A program made the position numbers and the translations under genes. A stretch of 64,000 nt of DNA from the NCBI GenBank assembly GCA_910587075.1, contig CAJUKE010000001.1, positions 210,607 to 274,606 of the forward strand. The letters are read 5' to 3'. The stretch is from an uncultured Muribaculaceae bacterium. Its GTDB lineage: Bacteria; Bacteroidota; Bacteroidia; Bacteroidales; Muribaculaceae. This document shows, one piece after another, positions 52,540 through 60,877 of this stretch; within the stretch, counting starts at the first letter, position 1, and each line of letters starts with the position of its first letter. The notes beneath the pieces were generated by a model, which did not search any database, was not told the DNA's origin, and saw only the letters and a program-made list of their open reading frames with translations.

Positions 52540-54630
52540 ATGAAGAACCTGCACGAAATAGAGCTGATGTATGTCAAGGGGGTCGGACCGGCCAGGGCAA
52601 AGCTGCTCGCTGAGGAGCTTGACCTGAAATCGGTCCACGACCTGCTGCGCTACTTCCCGTCGCACTACCTTGACCGCAGCAACGTTTACAAAATCCGCGA
52701 CTTCGCCGGTGATATGCCGTCGGTTCAGCTTCGGGGCAGGTTCATCAGCTTCAACGTTATTGGCGAAGGTGCCAAGACGCGGCTCGTTGGCCTGTTTACC
52801 GACGGCACCTCGACCATGGAGGTCGTGTGGTTCAAACGTATAAAACAGCTCCGCGAACTCTACAAAACGGGCAACGAGTATATCGTGTTCGGAAAGCCGC
52901 AGGAATTCAACGGGCGCTGGAGCATGGCCCACCCCGAGGTGGACCCGGTCAACTCCTCGCAGGCCCAGGCCGAGTTCCGCGGCATATACCCCCTCACCGA
53001 GAAACTCCGCAACCGCGGTGTCACTTCCCGCCTCCTGTATCAATGGATCCAGAACGCCCTGGCCGTATACGCCCCGTCGATTCCTGAGACACTCCCCGCG
53101 GAGATTCTCGCCCAATACCGCTTCATGGGGGCCCGCGATGCGATCCTGACCGTTCACAAGCCGACTGAGGCCGAGACCCTGCGCCGCGCCCGCGAGAGGC
53201 TGAAGTTCGAGGAACTGTTCTACCTTCAACTAAACATCCAGCGCTACTCCACCCGCAGGGGTGGGGCCGTCAGGGGCATACCATTCCTCCGGATCGGGCA
53301 GTTTTTCAACAGCTTTTACTCCGAGATGCTCCCCTTCCCCCTGACCGGCGCGCAGAAACGTGTACTGAAAGAGATCCGGGCCGACCTCGGCTCGGGCCGG
53401 CAGATGAACCGCCTGCTGCAGGGCGACGTGGGCTCGGGAAAGACCATCGTGGCCCTTATGACGATGCTCATAGCGCTCGACAACGGCACCCAGGCATGCA
53501 TCATGGCCCCCACGGAAATACTGGCCACCCAGCACTACGAGAGCATGCGCTCCATGGCCGCCCCGTTAGGGATTAACGTGCGGCTCCTCACCGGCTCCAC
53601 AAAGAAGAAGGAGCGCGACGTGATAGCCGCCGAACTGGCCGACGGCTCGCTTCACATACTCGTAGGCACCCACGCCGTGATCGAGGAGAACGTGGCGTTC
53701 CGCAACCTGGGTCTGGCGGTGATCGACGAGCAGCACCGCTTCGGCGTGGTGCAGCGCGCCCGCCTGTGGGGCAAGAACTCCTCCACCCCGCCCCATGTGC
53801 TCGTAATGACAGCCACCCCTATCCCCCGCACACTCGCCATGACCGTCTACGGCGACCTCGACGTGTCGGTAATCGACGAGCTACCCCCAGGGCGCAAACC
53901 TATCACTACCCTGCTGCGTTTCGACGACCAGCGCCAGGCCGTATACCGCTCAATAGGCAAGCAACTGGCCATGGGGCACCAGGTGTACATCGTCTACCCC
54001 CTCATCACCGAGAACGAGAAACTTGACCTGCGGAGCCTCGAAGAGGGGTATGAGCTGATATGCGACACATTTCCCTCGTACCGCGTGACTTACGTCCACG
54101 GCAAGATGAAGCCCGCCGAAAAAGACTATCAGATGAAGCTCTTCGCCGAGAACGAGGCGCAGATCCTCGTGTCGACCACCGTGATCGAAGTGGGTGTCAA
54201 CGTGCCCAACGCGTCGACCATGGTAATTGAGAACGCCGAGCGCTTCGGCCTATCGCAGCTCCACCAGTTGCGCGGACGCGTTGGGCGCGGCGCCGCGCAG
54301 AGCTACTGCGTGCTCATGAGCAAACGGAAAATCGGGGCCGACACGCGCAAACGCCTCGAACTTATGACCCGCACGACCGACGGCTTCGAGATTGCCGAGG
54401 CCGACCTCAAGACCCGCGGCCCAGGCGACCTGGAGGGGACCATGCAGAGCGGAATCCCCTTCGACCTGCGCATAGCCAACCTGGCCACCGACGGGCAGCT
54501 CGTGCAGCTCGCCCGCGACTGCGCCGAGCGGCTCCTCGACGCCGACCCCGCTCTGGCCGCGCACCCCGCGCTCGCGTCGGAGCTCGCACGCCTCTACCCC
54601 CGCCCGGTCGACCTGAGCCGCATCAGCTGA
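52540..54630 (+). CDS. recG: ATP-dependent DNA helicase RecG
   Basis: A protein of 696 residues. RecG remodels stalled replication forks and Holliday junctions. The N-terminal wedge/OB domain (about 1-160) begins MKNLHEIELMYVKGVGPARA and includes VQLRGRFISFNVIG. Helicase motifs: Walker A GDVGSGKTIVAL (G295-K301), PTEILATQHYESM, GTHAVIEENVAF, DEQHRFGVVQR (DEQH box), MTATPIPRTLAMTVYGDLDV and the C-terminal STTVIEVGVNVPNASTMVIE, QLRGRVGRGAAQSYC and DLKTRGPGDLEGTMQSGIPF. It is probably cotranscribed with ispD. Confidence 0.96.
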   Translation: MKNLHEIELMYVKGVGPARAKLLAEELDLKSVHDLLRYFPSHYLDRSNVYKIRDFAGDMPSVQLRGRFISFNVIGEGAKTRLVGLFTDGTSTMEVVWFKRIKQLRELYKTGNEYIVFGKPQEFNGRWSMAHPEVDPVNSSQAQAEFRGIYPLTEKLRNRGVTSRLLYQWIQNALAVYAPSIPETLPAEILAQYRFMGARDAILTVHKPTEAETLRRARERLKFEELFYLQLNIQRYSTRRGGAVRGIPFLRIGQFFNSFYSEMLPFPLTGAQKRVLKEIRADLGSGRQMNRLLQGDVGSGKTIVALMTMLIALDNGTQACIMAPTEILATQHYESMRSMAAPLGINVRLLTGSTKKKERDVIAAELADGSLHILVGTHAVIEENVAFRNLGLAVIDEQHRFGVVQRARLWGKNSSTPPHVLVMTATPIPRTLAMTVYGDLDVSVIDELPPGRKPITTLLRFDDQRQAVYRSIGKQLAMGHQVYIVYPLITENEKLDLRSLEEGYELICDTFPSYRVTYVHGKMKPAEKDYQMKLFAENEAQILVSTTVIEVGVNVPNASTMVIENAERFGLSQLHQLRGRVGRGAAQSYCVLMSKRKIGADTRKRLELMTRTTDGFEIAEADLKTRGPGDLEGTMQSGIPFDLRIANLATDGQLVQLARDCAERLLDADPALAAHPALASELARLYPRPVDLSRIS

Positions 54631-54801
54631 CACACCGGCGACCCGCGCCCGTGGGCGCCTGCGAAACCGCGCACTCGGCGGGGTGAGTGTGCAATATGCT
54701 GAATTTTAACGAGAAAGACGCAAAATTGGTCCAACTTTTTTCGAGTCGACATAAAACACTAAAATTAAGGGATTTGCGAGCCGGGCAGAGGCGCGAAGAA
54801 C

Positions 54802-54822
54802 GCTAATTAAATGATAATTAGC
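54802..54822. repeat. Inverted repeat upstream of ndk
   Basis: GCTAATTA and TAATTAGC form an 8-bp perfect stem with a 5-nt loop. It is AT-rich and lies 13 bp before a second palindrome, so it may be a protein-binding site rather than a terminator. Confidence 0.5.
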
Positions 54823-54834
54823 ATTATTTAAGGT

Positions 54835-54849
54835 GCGGAAAGTTTCCGC
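54835..54849. promoter_or_regulatory. Palindrome over the -33 region of the ndk promoter
   Basis: GCGGAAAGTTTCCGC, a perfect 15-bp palindrome with a single central base. It ends 17 bp before the -7 element, so it covers the place where the -33 contact would fall. This is the usual position of a repressor operator. Confidence 0.5.
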
Positions 54850-54866
54850 GGGACGTTATTTTTTTG

Positions 54867-54874
54867 TAACTTTG
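54867..54874 (+). promoter_or_regulatory. -7 promoter element of ndk
   Basis: TAACTTTG, a full match to TAnnTTTG, giving a leader of about 105 nt. Confidence 0.55.
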
Positions 54875-54984
54875 GCAACGGAAGAGGGGATAAGGGTTCC
54901 CTCATCCACCCACTCAGCATCTGTTTGAAATTTTTTCCGAAAGATTTTGAAACAGTTTCTTATAACCTGAATTCGGACAACAGT

Positions 54985-55494
54985 ATGGAAACAACATTGG
55001 TCCTCATCAAGCCATCGGGCGTAAGGCGCGGGCTTATCGGCGAGATTCTCACCCGATTCGAACGCAAAGGGCTCGCGATAGTCGGCATGAAGTTCCGGCA
55101 ACTCGACGAAACAATCCTCCGGGAGCATTACGCCCACCTGACGGACCGCCCGTTCTTCCCCTCGCTCGTCCGCTCGATGACAGCCACCCCGGTTGTATGC
55201 CTCGCCATCCGCGGGGTCGACGCCGTAAGCGTCGTAAGGCAGATGACAGGCGCCACCAATTCGCGCCAGGCGCTCCCCGGCACGATCCGCGGCGACTTCG
55301 GCATGAGCGGCCAGGAGAACATCGTACACGCGTCCGACTCCCCCGAGAACGCGGCCATAGAGGTGGCCCGCTTCTTCAAGCCCGACGAAGTATTCGACTT
55401 CTTCCCGGGCGACATCAAAGAGGTCTACTGCGACGACGAGCTCCAGCGGTTACCCCCTCCGAGAGACCCCCTGGAACCGGATTCCGGTTTGTGA
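54985..55494 (+). CDS. ndk: Nucleoside diphosphate kinase
   Basis: A protein of 169 residues, with about 15 more at the C-terminus than the usual 140-155. It balances nucleoside triphosphate pools through a phosphohistidine. I chose the ATG at 54985 because METTLVLIKPSGVRRGLIGE is the normal family start; a longer frame from 54925 adds 20 residues not seen in the family. The phospho-acceptor is H115 in QENIVHASDSPENAAIEV. Other conserved parts: TGATNSRQALPGTIRGDFG. The conserved K in LIKPSG is present. The tail LPPPRDPLEPDSGL is proline-rich. Confidence 0.93.
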   Translation: METTLVLIKPSGVRRGLIGEILTRFERKGLAIVGMKFRQLDETILREHYAHLTDRPFFPSLVRSMTATPVVCLAIRGVDAVSVVRQMTGATNSRQALPGTIRGDFGMSGQENIVHASDSPENAAIEVARFFKPDEVFDFFPGDIKEVYCDDELQRLPPPRDPLEPDSGL

Positions 55495-55633
55495 AAAACA
55501 GAAACCGCTTGAACAGTTCCGACCCATCCGCGCCTAAGGCGCATTAACAACCAAACCCTTAACCCGCCCCCTGAGCAAAACCCAAAGAACGTTAGAAACC
55601 CGAAAATATTCCTCTCCGCTCCAACCTTCTCCC

Positions 55634-56626
55634 ATGCTTCAGAAAACAATCCTTAAACTAACCCTCACAGCAGCAGCCATCCTGACAGCCGCGACAGCCC
55701 TGGCCCAGAGCTACCAGCTCCCCTCGGCCCACAAAGCGGAACACACCGACCTCATCGCGCGCCAGGAAAACATCGGAAACCAGATCTCAGTAAAGGATAC
55801 CCAGCAATTTCTCGACCAACTCTTCAAAGAGGAGGAAGAGCCGGAAATGGACATCTACACCGAGGGGTGGGAATCGAAACGCGTCAACCCCTTCAAGGAG
55901 TCCGACGTGCCTGCCACGAAGGTAATCGACGTTACGAACTTCAGTATGCCGACCCCCGGCTACATCACCTCGCCCTACGGCTACCGCAAGCGCTTCAAAC
56001 GCCAGCACAAGGGCGTGGACCTCAAACTCCAGATCGGCGACACCGTGCGCGCCGCCTTCGACGGCCGCGTACGCCTCACCAACTTCGAGCGCCGCGGCTA
56101 CGGCTACTACACCATAATCCGCCACCCCAACGGCCTTGAGACCGTTTACGGCCACCTCTCGAAGTTCCTCGTAAAGCCCGACCAGTATGTGAAGGCCGGA
56201 GAACCCATCGCCCTCGGAGGCAACACCGGCCGCTCTTTCGGCGCGCACCTCCACTTCGAGACCCGTTTCATGGGTTACCCCATCAACCCCTGCGCCATCT
56301 TTGACTTCGCCAACCAAACGGTTCATACCGACCAGTATACTTTCGACAAGCGCACCTACACCCAGGCACGCAACTTCGACCCGGGAGCCAACCAGCAGTA
56401 CGCCAAGGAGTTCCTCGCCTCGCAGAGCTCTCGCAAGGCAGCCACACAAACCGACAACGGCGGCAGCGGCGCCAAAACGAGCTCCAAGAGCTACACAATA
56501 CGCCGCGGCGACACACTCAGCCGCATCGCTTCGCGCAACGGCGTTTCCGTTCGCCAGCTCTGCCAGCTCAACGGCCTGACCACCAAGTCGAAACTCACTC
56601 CCGGCAAAAAGCTCAAGATACGCTAA
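55634..56626 (+). CDS. Secreted M23 metallopeptidase with LysM domain
   Basis: A protein of 330 residues with a signal peptide (to about 24, ending TALA). The peptidase M23 domain (about 110-222) has the zinc ligands H125 and D129 (RQHKGVDLKL) and H205-L-H207 (GAHLHFET). A variable serine/threonine-rich linker follows (about 255-283). A C-terminal LysM module (about 284-330, SYTIRRGDTLSRIASRNGVS) should bind peptidoglycan. The protein probably cuts peptidoglycan cross-links during growth or division. A strong terminator lies 43 bp after the stop. Confidence 0.93.
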   Translation: MLQKTILKLTLTAAAILTAATALAQSYQLPSAHKAEHTDLIARQENIGNQISVKDTQQFLDQLFKEEEEPEMDIYTEGWESKRVNPFKESDVPATKVIDVTNFSMPTPGYITSPYGYRKRFKRQHKGVDLKLQIGDTVRAAFDGRVRLTNFERRGYGYYTIIRHPNGLETVYGHLSKFLVKPDQYVKAGEPIALGGNTGRSFGAHLHFETRFMGYPINPCAIFDFANQTVHTDQYTFDKRTYTQARNFDPGANQQYAKEFLASQSSRKAATQTDNGGSGAKTSSKSYTIRRGDTLSRIASRNGVSVRQLCQLNGLTTKSKLTPGKKLKIR

Positions 56627-56668
56627 CCTCGACTCTCGATCCATCGCGAAAGACCGATACAAAGCTTC

Positions 56669-56708
56669 AACGCCACCCCACGCTATTCAATGCGCGCAGG
56701 GTGGCGTT
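56669..56708. terminator. Terminator between convergent genes
   Basis: A perfect 10-bp stem (AACGCCACCC with GGGTGGCGTT) and a 20-nt loop, followed on the plus strand by GGCGTTTTAAT. It ends the M23 gene and, lying 21 bp beyond the end of the convergent phosphatase gene, could serve both. Confidence 0.75.
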
Positions 56709-56728
56709 GGCGTTTTAATAAGGATGGT

Positions 56729-57532
56729 TTACGGCAGGAGTATGCCGCGGATTTCGGCGTGCAGCGAGGGCGCGCAAGCTAATATGGAGTGGTTGCGGTT
56801 CGAGCGGATTGGTTCCACTACCGCCCCTGCTTCGGTGGCTATCAGCGTGCCCGCCGAGATGTCCCACCGATTAAGGCTCAACTCCCAGTACGCGTCAAAG
56901 AACCCGGCCGCGGTGTAGCAGAGGTCAATGGCCGCTGAGCCGAGCCTCCTGACACCGCGCACGCGCAGCGCCATACGCCCTATCTCGGCGAAGTTGTTGT
57001 CGGGGTTCTCATTTCGGTCGTACGGCATACCCGTGGCCACCACAGCCTTCGAAAGTTCCGTCTTACCGGAGCAACGCAGAGGCGCTCCATTGAGCCACGC
57101 GCCGCAACCCCGCACGCCATAGAAGCATTCGCCGAGATACGGAGCGAACACAACGCCGAGCACCGTCTCCCGATTCCTCTCCAAAGCGATCGACACACAG
57201 AACCCCGGAAGCCCGGCGGCGAAGTTGGTAGTGCCGTCAAGCGGGTCAACCACCCAGCGCCACTCGCGCTCCTCATTCTGCCGGCCTGACTCCTCCGAGA
57301 TGATTCCGTGGGTGGGGAAATGCCGATTTATATACGACAGGATGACCGCCTCCGACTCCTTGTCGGCGATAGTCACCACGTCGCTGTCGTTCTGCTTAGT
57401 GGTTTGCTCAAGGTCGCTTTTACGGAAATAGCGCATATGTGCCGCGCCGGCGCTCTCAGCCATTTCGAAAGCGGCCTCCATAAAGGGCCGGTATTCCGGC
57501 AGTATATCGGATAGGAACTGTGTCAGCTTCAT
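56729..57532 (-). CDS. Inositol monophosphatase family protein (SuhB/CysQ-like)
   Basis: A protein of 267 residues. I chose the start at 57532 (MKLTQFLSDILPEYRP); a longer frame would read through direct repeats upstream. The metal-binding motifs are complete: IISEESG, the signature VDPLDGTTNFAAGLPGF and the C-terminal WDISAGTLIATEAGAVV. The family dephosphorylates inositol phosphates, related sugar phosphates or PAP; the exact substrate cannot be told. It is transcribed alone, convergent with the M23 gene. Confidence 0.9.
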   Translation of the reverse strand: MKLTQFLSDILPEYRPFMEAAFEMAESAGAAHMRYFRKSDLEQTTKQNDSDVVTIADKESEAVILSYINRHFPTHGIISEESGRQNEEREWRWVVDPLDGTTNFAAGLPGFCVSIALERNRETVLGVVFAPYLGECFYGVRGCGAWLNGAPLRCSGKTELSKAVVATGMPYDRNENPDNNFAEIGRMALRVRGVRRLGSAAIDLCYTAAGFFDAYWELSLNRWDISAGTLIATEAGAVVEPIRSNRNHSILACAPSLHAEIRGILLP

Positions 57533-57554
57533 AATCACACAAATAAGTAGTAAC

Positions 57555-57586
57555 AACGTCAGTTTAAATAGCAATAACGTCAGTTT
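57555..57586. repeat. Two direct repeats upstream of the phosphatase gene
   Basis: AACGTCAGTTT occurs at 57555-57565 and 57576-57586, 21 bp apart, that is two helical turns. The pair lies 23-54 bp ahead of the start on the minus strand and could be a regulator-binding site. Confidence 0.4.
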
Positions 57587-57663
57587 GAAAGAGCCGCCGA
57601 AGCGAACCTTACAATAACATAACGCAGAAAATGGGCGTTATTACTCACCGACCGACAAAAAAA

Positions 57664-57693
57664 CCGCCATAGACCGCGGACGGCCTATGGCGG
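57664..57693 (-). terminator. Rho-independent terminator of the PL11 gene
   Basis: A 9-bp stem (CCGCCATAG with CTATGGCGG) extended by 3 bp past one mismatch, with loop CGGA. On the minus strand it is followed by TTTTTTTGTC. It begins 23 bp after the stop of the lyase gene. Confidence 0.85.
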
Positions 57694-57716
57694 GAGATTA
57701 GTTTACGGGAGGTGGA

Positions 57717-60701
57717 TTACTTCACGACTTCCTTGGAGATGTAGCGGGTGCGGCCCTGCTCGATCATGAGGAGATAGACACCGGGAGCCACGTTGGAGGT
57801 GACGTTGGAAGGCTCGCCAACGCCGCGGGCCACGATCACGCCGGTTTCGGCGTCAACGAGGGTGAGGCGCTTGGGGAGGTTCGACTCATCGTCGGAACCA
57901 ATCGTCACGGACTCGATGCCGTCGACACCGCCGCCGTTGAAGCGCTCGGCCACCTTGTTGGCGCTCATAGCGCCCTTATAGATGGCGAACTCGTCGAAGG
58001 CACCCTTATAGAAGTTGTTGAAGCTTACGTTGCAGTTGCCGATTACGAGGAGCTCGTTGTTGTCGGAGATGTCGCCGGTGGCGTCCGCGGCGTCAGCCAT
58101 CAGATTGCCATCGACATAAATCTTGAGGCGGCTGGTGGCGCTTTCGCGAACGCACACGAGGTGGTGCCACTGGCCGTCGAAGAAGCTCTTGGCCTCGAAG
58201 TTCGACTCCGACTTGGTCTCATTGTCGTCGACGGAGAATTTCAGCAGACCGTTCTTAAGCTCGATGCCGACCCACTTGCCGGTAGCGCCGGTGGCGGCGT
58301 CAGCGGCCATGGAACCCTTGTGGAAGAGATAGGCGGCGTCATCGGTCGACTTGAACCAGGTCTCGATGGTGAAGTCGCCATCGCCAAGCTGGATCGCGGG
58401 ATAAGCCTCCTGGGTGAGATAGTCGGTGGTGCCGTTGAAAGTCAGCGAGTTGCCAACCTTGCCCTCGGCAATCGAGGGAGCGCCCTTGGCTGTGGCGGTG
58501 CCGTTTACCTCGTTGACAACCGTGCCGTTGTTAATCTCCTCGAAGGGGAAGTAAGCAATCTTGTCGAGAACCACGGGCTCGGTAACGGTGATCACGCCTT
58601 CGAGCGTGGCCTGCGAGTCTTCGCCGTCGGCTATTAGCTTGAAGGAGAACTTGCCGGCGGCGGTCGGAGTGCCGGAAACGGTGAAGGTACCGGCAGCGGC
58701 GTCGAAGTTAAGATCCACGCCTTCGGGGAGGCCGGTGGCGCTCATCTTGTCGGCGTTGGTGATAGTGCCCTCGATGGCGGTGATGGCGTAGCCAACCTCG
58801 ACGCTCTGGTCAAGACGGCCGGCGGTTACTACCAGGCGGGCGTCATTGGAGAAGCGGTCAGGGAGATAGTAACCGAGATGGGGAGGCTGGTTGTAAGCCA
58901 CATTCTGCCAGGCGATGGCCATGCGGTAGTTGTGATCCTGCATCAGGCAGGGCACGCGGTACTTGGTAGGCTCGGTGGTGGTGAAAATCAGGAGGTCCGA
59001 CGAGTTGCTGCCGTCCCAGAGCACGAGCTCCTCGCGCCAGTCGCCAAGGATGTCGGCCTGGAGGCAGGGGGTAGCTTTTGTGGTGTTGCAGCTCTGCGCC
59101 TTGTAAACCGAGAAGTCCCACGAAGCGGCGTCGGAGGTCAGTTTCGCGTTGCGCTTGGTAACGGTTGGCGTGGAATTGCCCGTTCCGGAATCATACTTGC
59201 CGTCGAAAAGTTCGTCGAGCAGGTCGCCGTCCCAGTAGATGCGGAAGTTGGTCGAGGAGCGCTTTTCGGCAACGATATTACCCTTGCAGTCGAATGAAGC
59301 CTGGGTCGACTGGCCGTTGACATAGTAATTGCTCGGCCAGCACTCATAGCCGCGCCACTGGTCGCTGACGTCGGCGGCGAGGCCGCGGCCGATGTCGTGT
59401 CCCGACTGCTTTGTCTTCCATATGATTTCGCCGGTCTTGGCGTCGCGGAAATCGGCATCGAAGGGGTATGATGACCCAGTTTCCTCATGCACCATGAACA
59501 CTTCCAGGCCTTCGCGGTCGGGGTCGAAGTCGCCCAGATGGAGGGCGTCGCCGTGGCCGCCGCCGGTACGGTAAAGGAGCGAGCCGTCGTGGTCGATGGC
59601 AGCCGAGCCGTAAACGATTTCGTCGAAACCGTCGCCGTCGCAGTCACCAACGGTCAGCGAGTGGGCGCCTTCGCCGTAAGCGCCTTTGCCCTGAGTCTCG
59701 CTCTTGTGGAGCCAGCGCTGAACGAGCTTGCCGTCCTTGAAGTCCCAGGCGCAGAGGTAGGAAGCGGTGTAGTAGCCGCGGCACATCACCAAAGAGGGGT
59801 TCACCCCGTCGAGATATGCCACACACGCCAGATAACGCTCACAGCGGTTGCCATAACTATCGCCCCACTGTCCAGACGTGCGCACACCGCGTCCCGGCTC
59901 ATAGGCCACGGTCGAGAGCTCTTCGCCTGTAAGGCCGGAGAACATTGTGAGGTATTCGGAACCAGTCAAAATTATGCCGTCGGAATTACGGTAGTCGGCA
60001 TCGGCCTTGTCGTTCCCCATAAGAACATTCTTGCCCTTGCCGTCGACAGTTCCCGGGGCGGTTTTGCAAGCCATTTCAGCTTTGCCGTCGCCGTCGAAGT
60101 CATACACCATAAACTGGGTGTAGTGGGCGCCGGCGCGGATATTCTTGCCGAGGTCGATGCGCCAGAGCTTGGTGCCGTCGAGCTTGTAGCAGTCGATGTA
60201 CACGTTGCCGGTGTAGCCTTTCTGAGAGTTGTCCTTGGAGTTGCTCGGGTCCCACTTTACGAAGATTTCGTACTGGCCGTCGCCGTCGACGTCGCCAACG
60301 GAGCAGTCATTGGGCGTATAGGTGTACGAGGAGCCGTTCACCGTCCCCCCCTCGGGGCGGTCGAGCTTGATGCGGAGAGCCTTTCCGGGCACCTTCACGG
60401 GCTGGGTTGCCTCAACCTCCTTGCCGTCGACGTGAGCCTTAACGACGTAGGTCGAGTTGGCATTGCCTTTCGAGTCGAGGATGTTCGTGCCCCCGGTAAT
60501 CGGGTCGGCGTTTACCTTCACACCGTCGCGGTATACGTCGAAGGTCATTTTGGGAGCGTCGGACTCCAGGCTGCGCCAGGAGACGAACACCCCGGGGGAG
60601 GCGTACATGGCGACCACCCCGCGGTCGAGATTCTCGACCGCGAGCGCCGAAGTGGCGGCAGAGGCCATGGCGCAAGCGAGAATGAACTTGTTAATAGACA
60701 T
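57717..60701 (-). CDS. Polysaccharide lyase family 11-type rhamnogalacturonan lyase, secreted, with LamG and T9SS domains
   Basis: A protein of 994 residues with a signal peptide (to about 21). The catalytic part (about 22-625) has the PL11 eight-bladed propeller features: NLDRGVVAMYASPGVFVSWR at the start, repeated calcium sites such as VGDVDGDGQYEIFVKWDPSN, VYDFDGDGKAEMACKTAPGT and VGDCDGDGFDEIVYGS, and PPHLGYYLPDRF near its end. It is followed by an Ig-like domain (about 630-705), a LamG/concanavalin-like domain (about 709-900) and a T9SS sorting domain (about 945-994, VAPGVYLLMIEQGRTRYISK). It would cut rhamnogalacturonan I of pectin at the cell surface. There are no SusC/SusD genes beside it. 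Confidence 0.9.
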   Translation of the reverse strand: MSINKFILACAMASAATSALAVENLDRGVVAMYASPGVFVSWRSLESDAPKMTFDVYRDGVKVNADPITGGTNILDSKGNANSTYVVKAHVDGKEVEATQPVKVPGKALRIKLDRPEGGTVNGSSYTYTPNDCSVGDVDGDGQYEIFVKWDPSNSKDNSQKGYTGNVYIDCYKLDGTKLWRIDLGKNIRAGAHYTQFMVYDFDGDGKAEMACKTAPGTVDGKGKNVLMGNDKADADYRNSDGIILTGSEYLTMFSGLTGEELSTVAYEPGRGVRTSGQWGDSYGNRCERYLACVAYLDGVNPSLVMCRGYYTASYLCAWDFKDGKLVQRWLHKSETQGKGAYGEGAHSLTVGDCDGDGFDEIVYGSAAIDHDGSLLYRTGGGHGDALHLGDFDPDREGLEVFMVHEETGSSYPFDADFRDAKTGEIIWKTKQSGHDIGRGLAADVSDQWRGYECWPSNYYVNGQSTQASFDCKGNIVAEKRSSTNFRIYWDGDLLDELFDGKYDSGTGNSTPTVTKRNAKLTSDAASWDFSVYKAQSCNTTKATPCLQADILGDWREELVLWDGSNSSDLLIFTTTEPTKYRVPCLMQDHNYRMAIAWQNVAYNQPPHLGYYLPDRFSNDARLVVTAGRLDQSVEVGYAITAIEGTITNADKMSATGLPEGVDLNFDAAAGTFTVSGTPTAAGKFSFKLIADGEDSQATLEGVITVTEPVVLDKIAYFPFEEINNGTVVNEVNGTATAKGAPSIAEGKVGNSLTFNGTTDYLTQEAYPAIQLGDGDFTIETWFKSTDDAAYLFHKGSMAADAATGATGKWVGIELKNGLLKFSVDDNETKSESNFEAKSFFDGQWHHLVCVRESATSRLKIYVDGNLMADAADATGDISDNNELLVIGNCNVSFNNFYKGAFDEFAIYKGAMSANKVAERFNGGGVDGIESVTIGSDDESNLPKRLTLVDAETGVIVARGVGEPSNVTSNVAPGVYLLMIEQGRTRYISKEVVK

Positions 60702-60745
60702 TCACAGTCAAGATTTAGGGTTAGGTATCATAGGTTAATAATGCG

Positions 60746-60753
60746 CGAATTTA
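60746..60753 (-). promoter_or_regulatory. Possible -7 element of the PL11 gene
   Basis: On the minus strand this reads TAAATTCG, one mismatch to TAnnTTTG, 45 bp ahead of the start. Confidence 0.3.
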
Positions 60754-60828
60754 GCGAAAAACCGCTAAAACGGCGGGTAAAATTTGACGCAAGAGGTCTA
60801 TTTTGGGTTCTGAAAGAGTATTTTTTAT

Positions 60829-60836
60829 TACCTTTG
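60829..60836 (+). promoter_or_regulatory. -7 promoter element of the radical SAM gene
   Basis: TACCTTTG, a full match to TAnnTTTG, 42 bp ahead of the start at 60878. It supports that start over a longer frame opening at 60803, inside the promoter. Confidence 0.5.
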
Positions 60837-60877
60837 CTATAGGGAAACACCCCAGCCCCGCACCACCGACAAAGGAT

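Larger units (their letters stand above)
54631..54984 (+). other. Intergenic region recG-ndk
   Basis: 354 bp with no supportable gene. The first 60 bp are GC-rich; the rest is AT-rich. It holds an 8-bp hairpin (54802-54822), a perfect palindrome (54835-54849) and the ndk promoter -7 element (54867-54874). A frame open from 54925 could extend ndk at its N-terminus but was not chosen. Confidence 0.6.

Noticed and set aside
59487..60842. 451-codon open frame antisense to the PL11 lyase gene
   Set aside because: It mirrors the codon structure of a clearly homologous gene on the other strand, has no recognisable domain and no promoter of its own. GC-rich coding DNA commonly leaves such antisense frames open.
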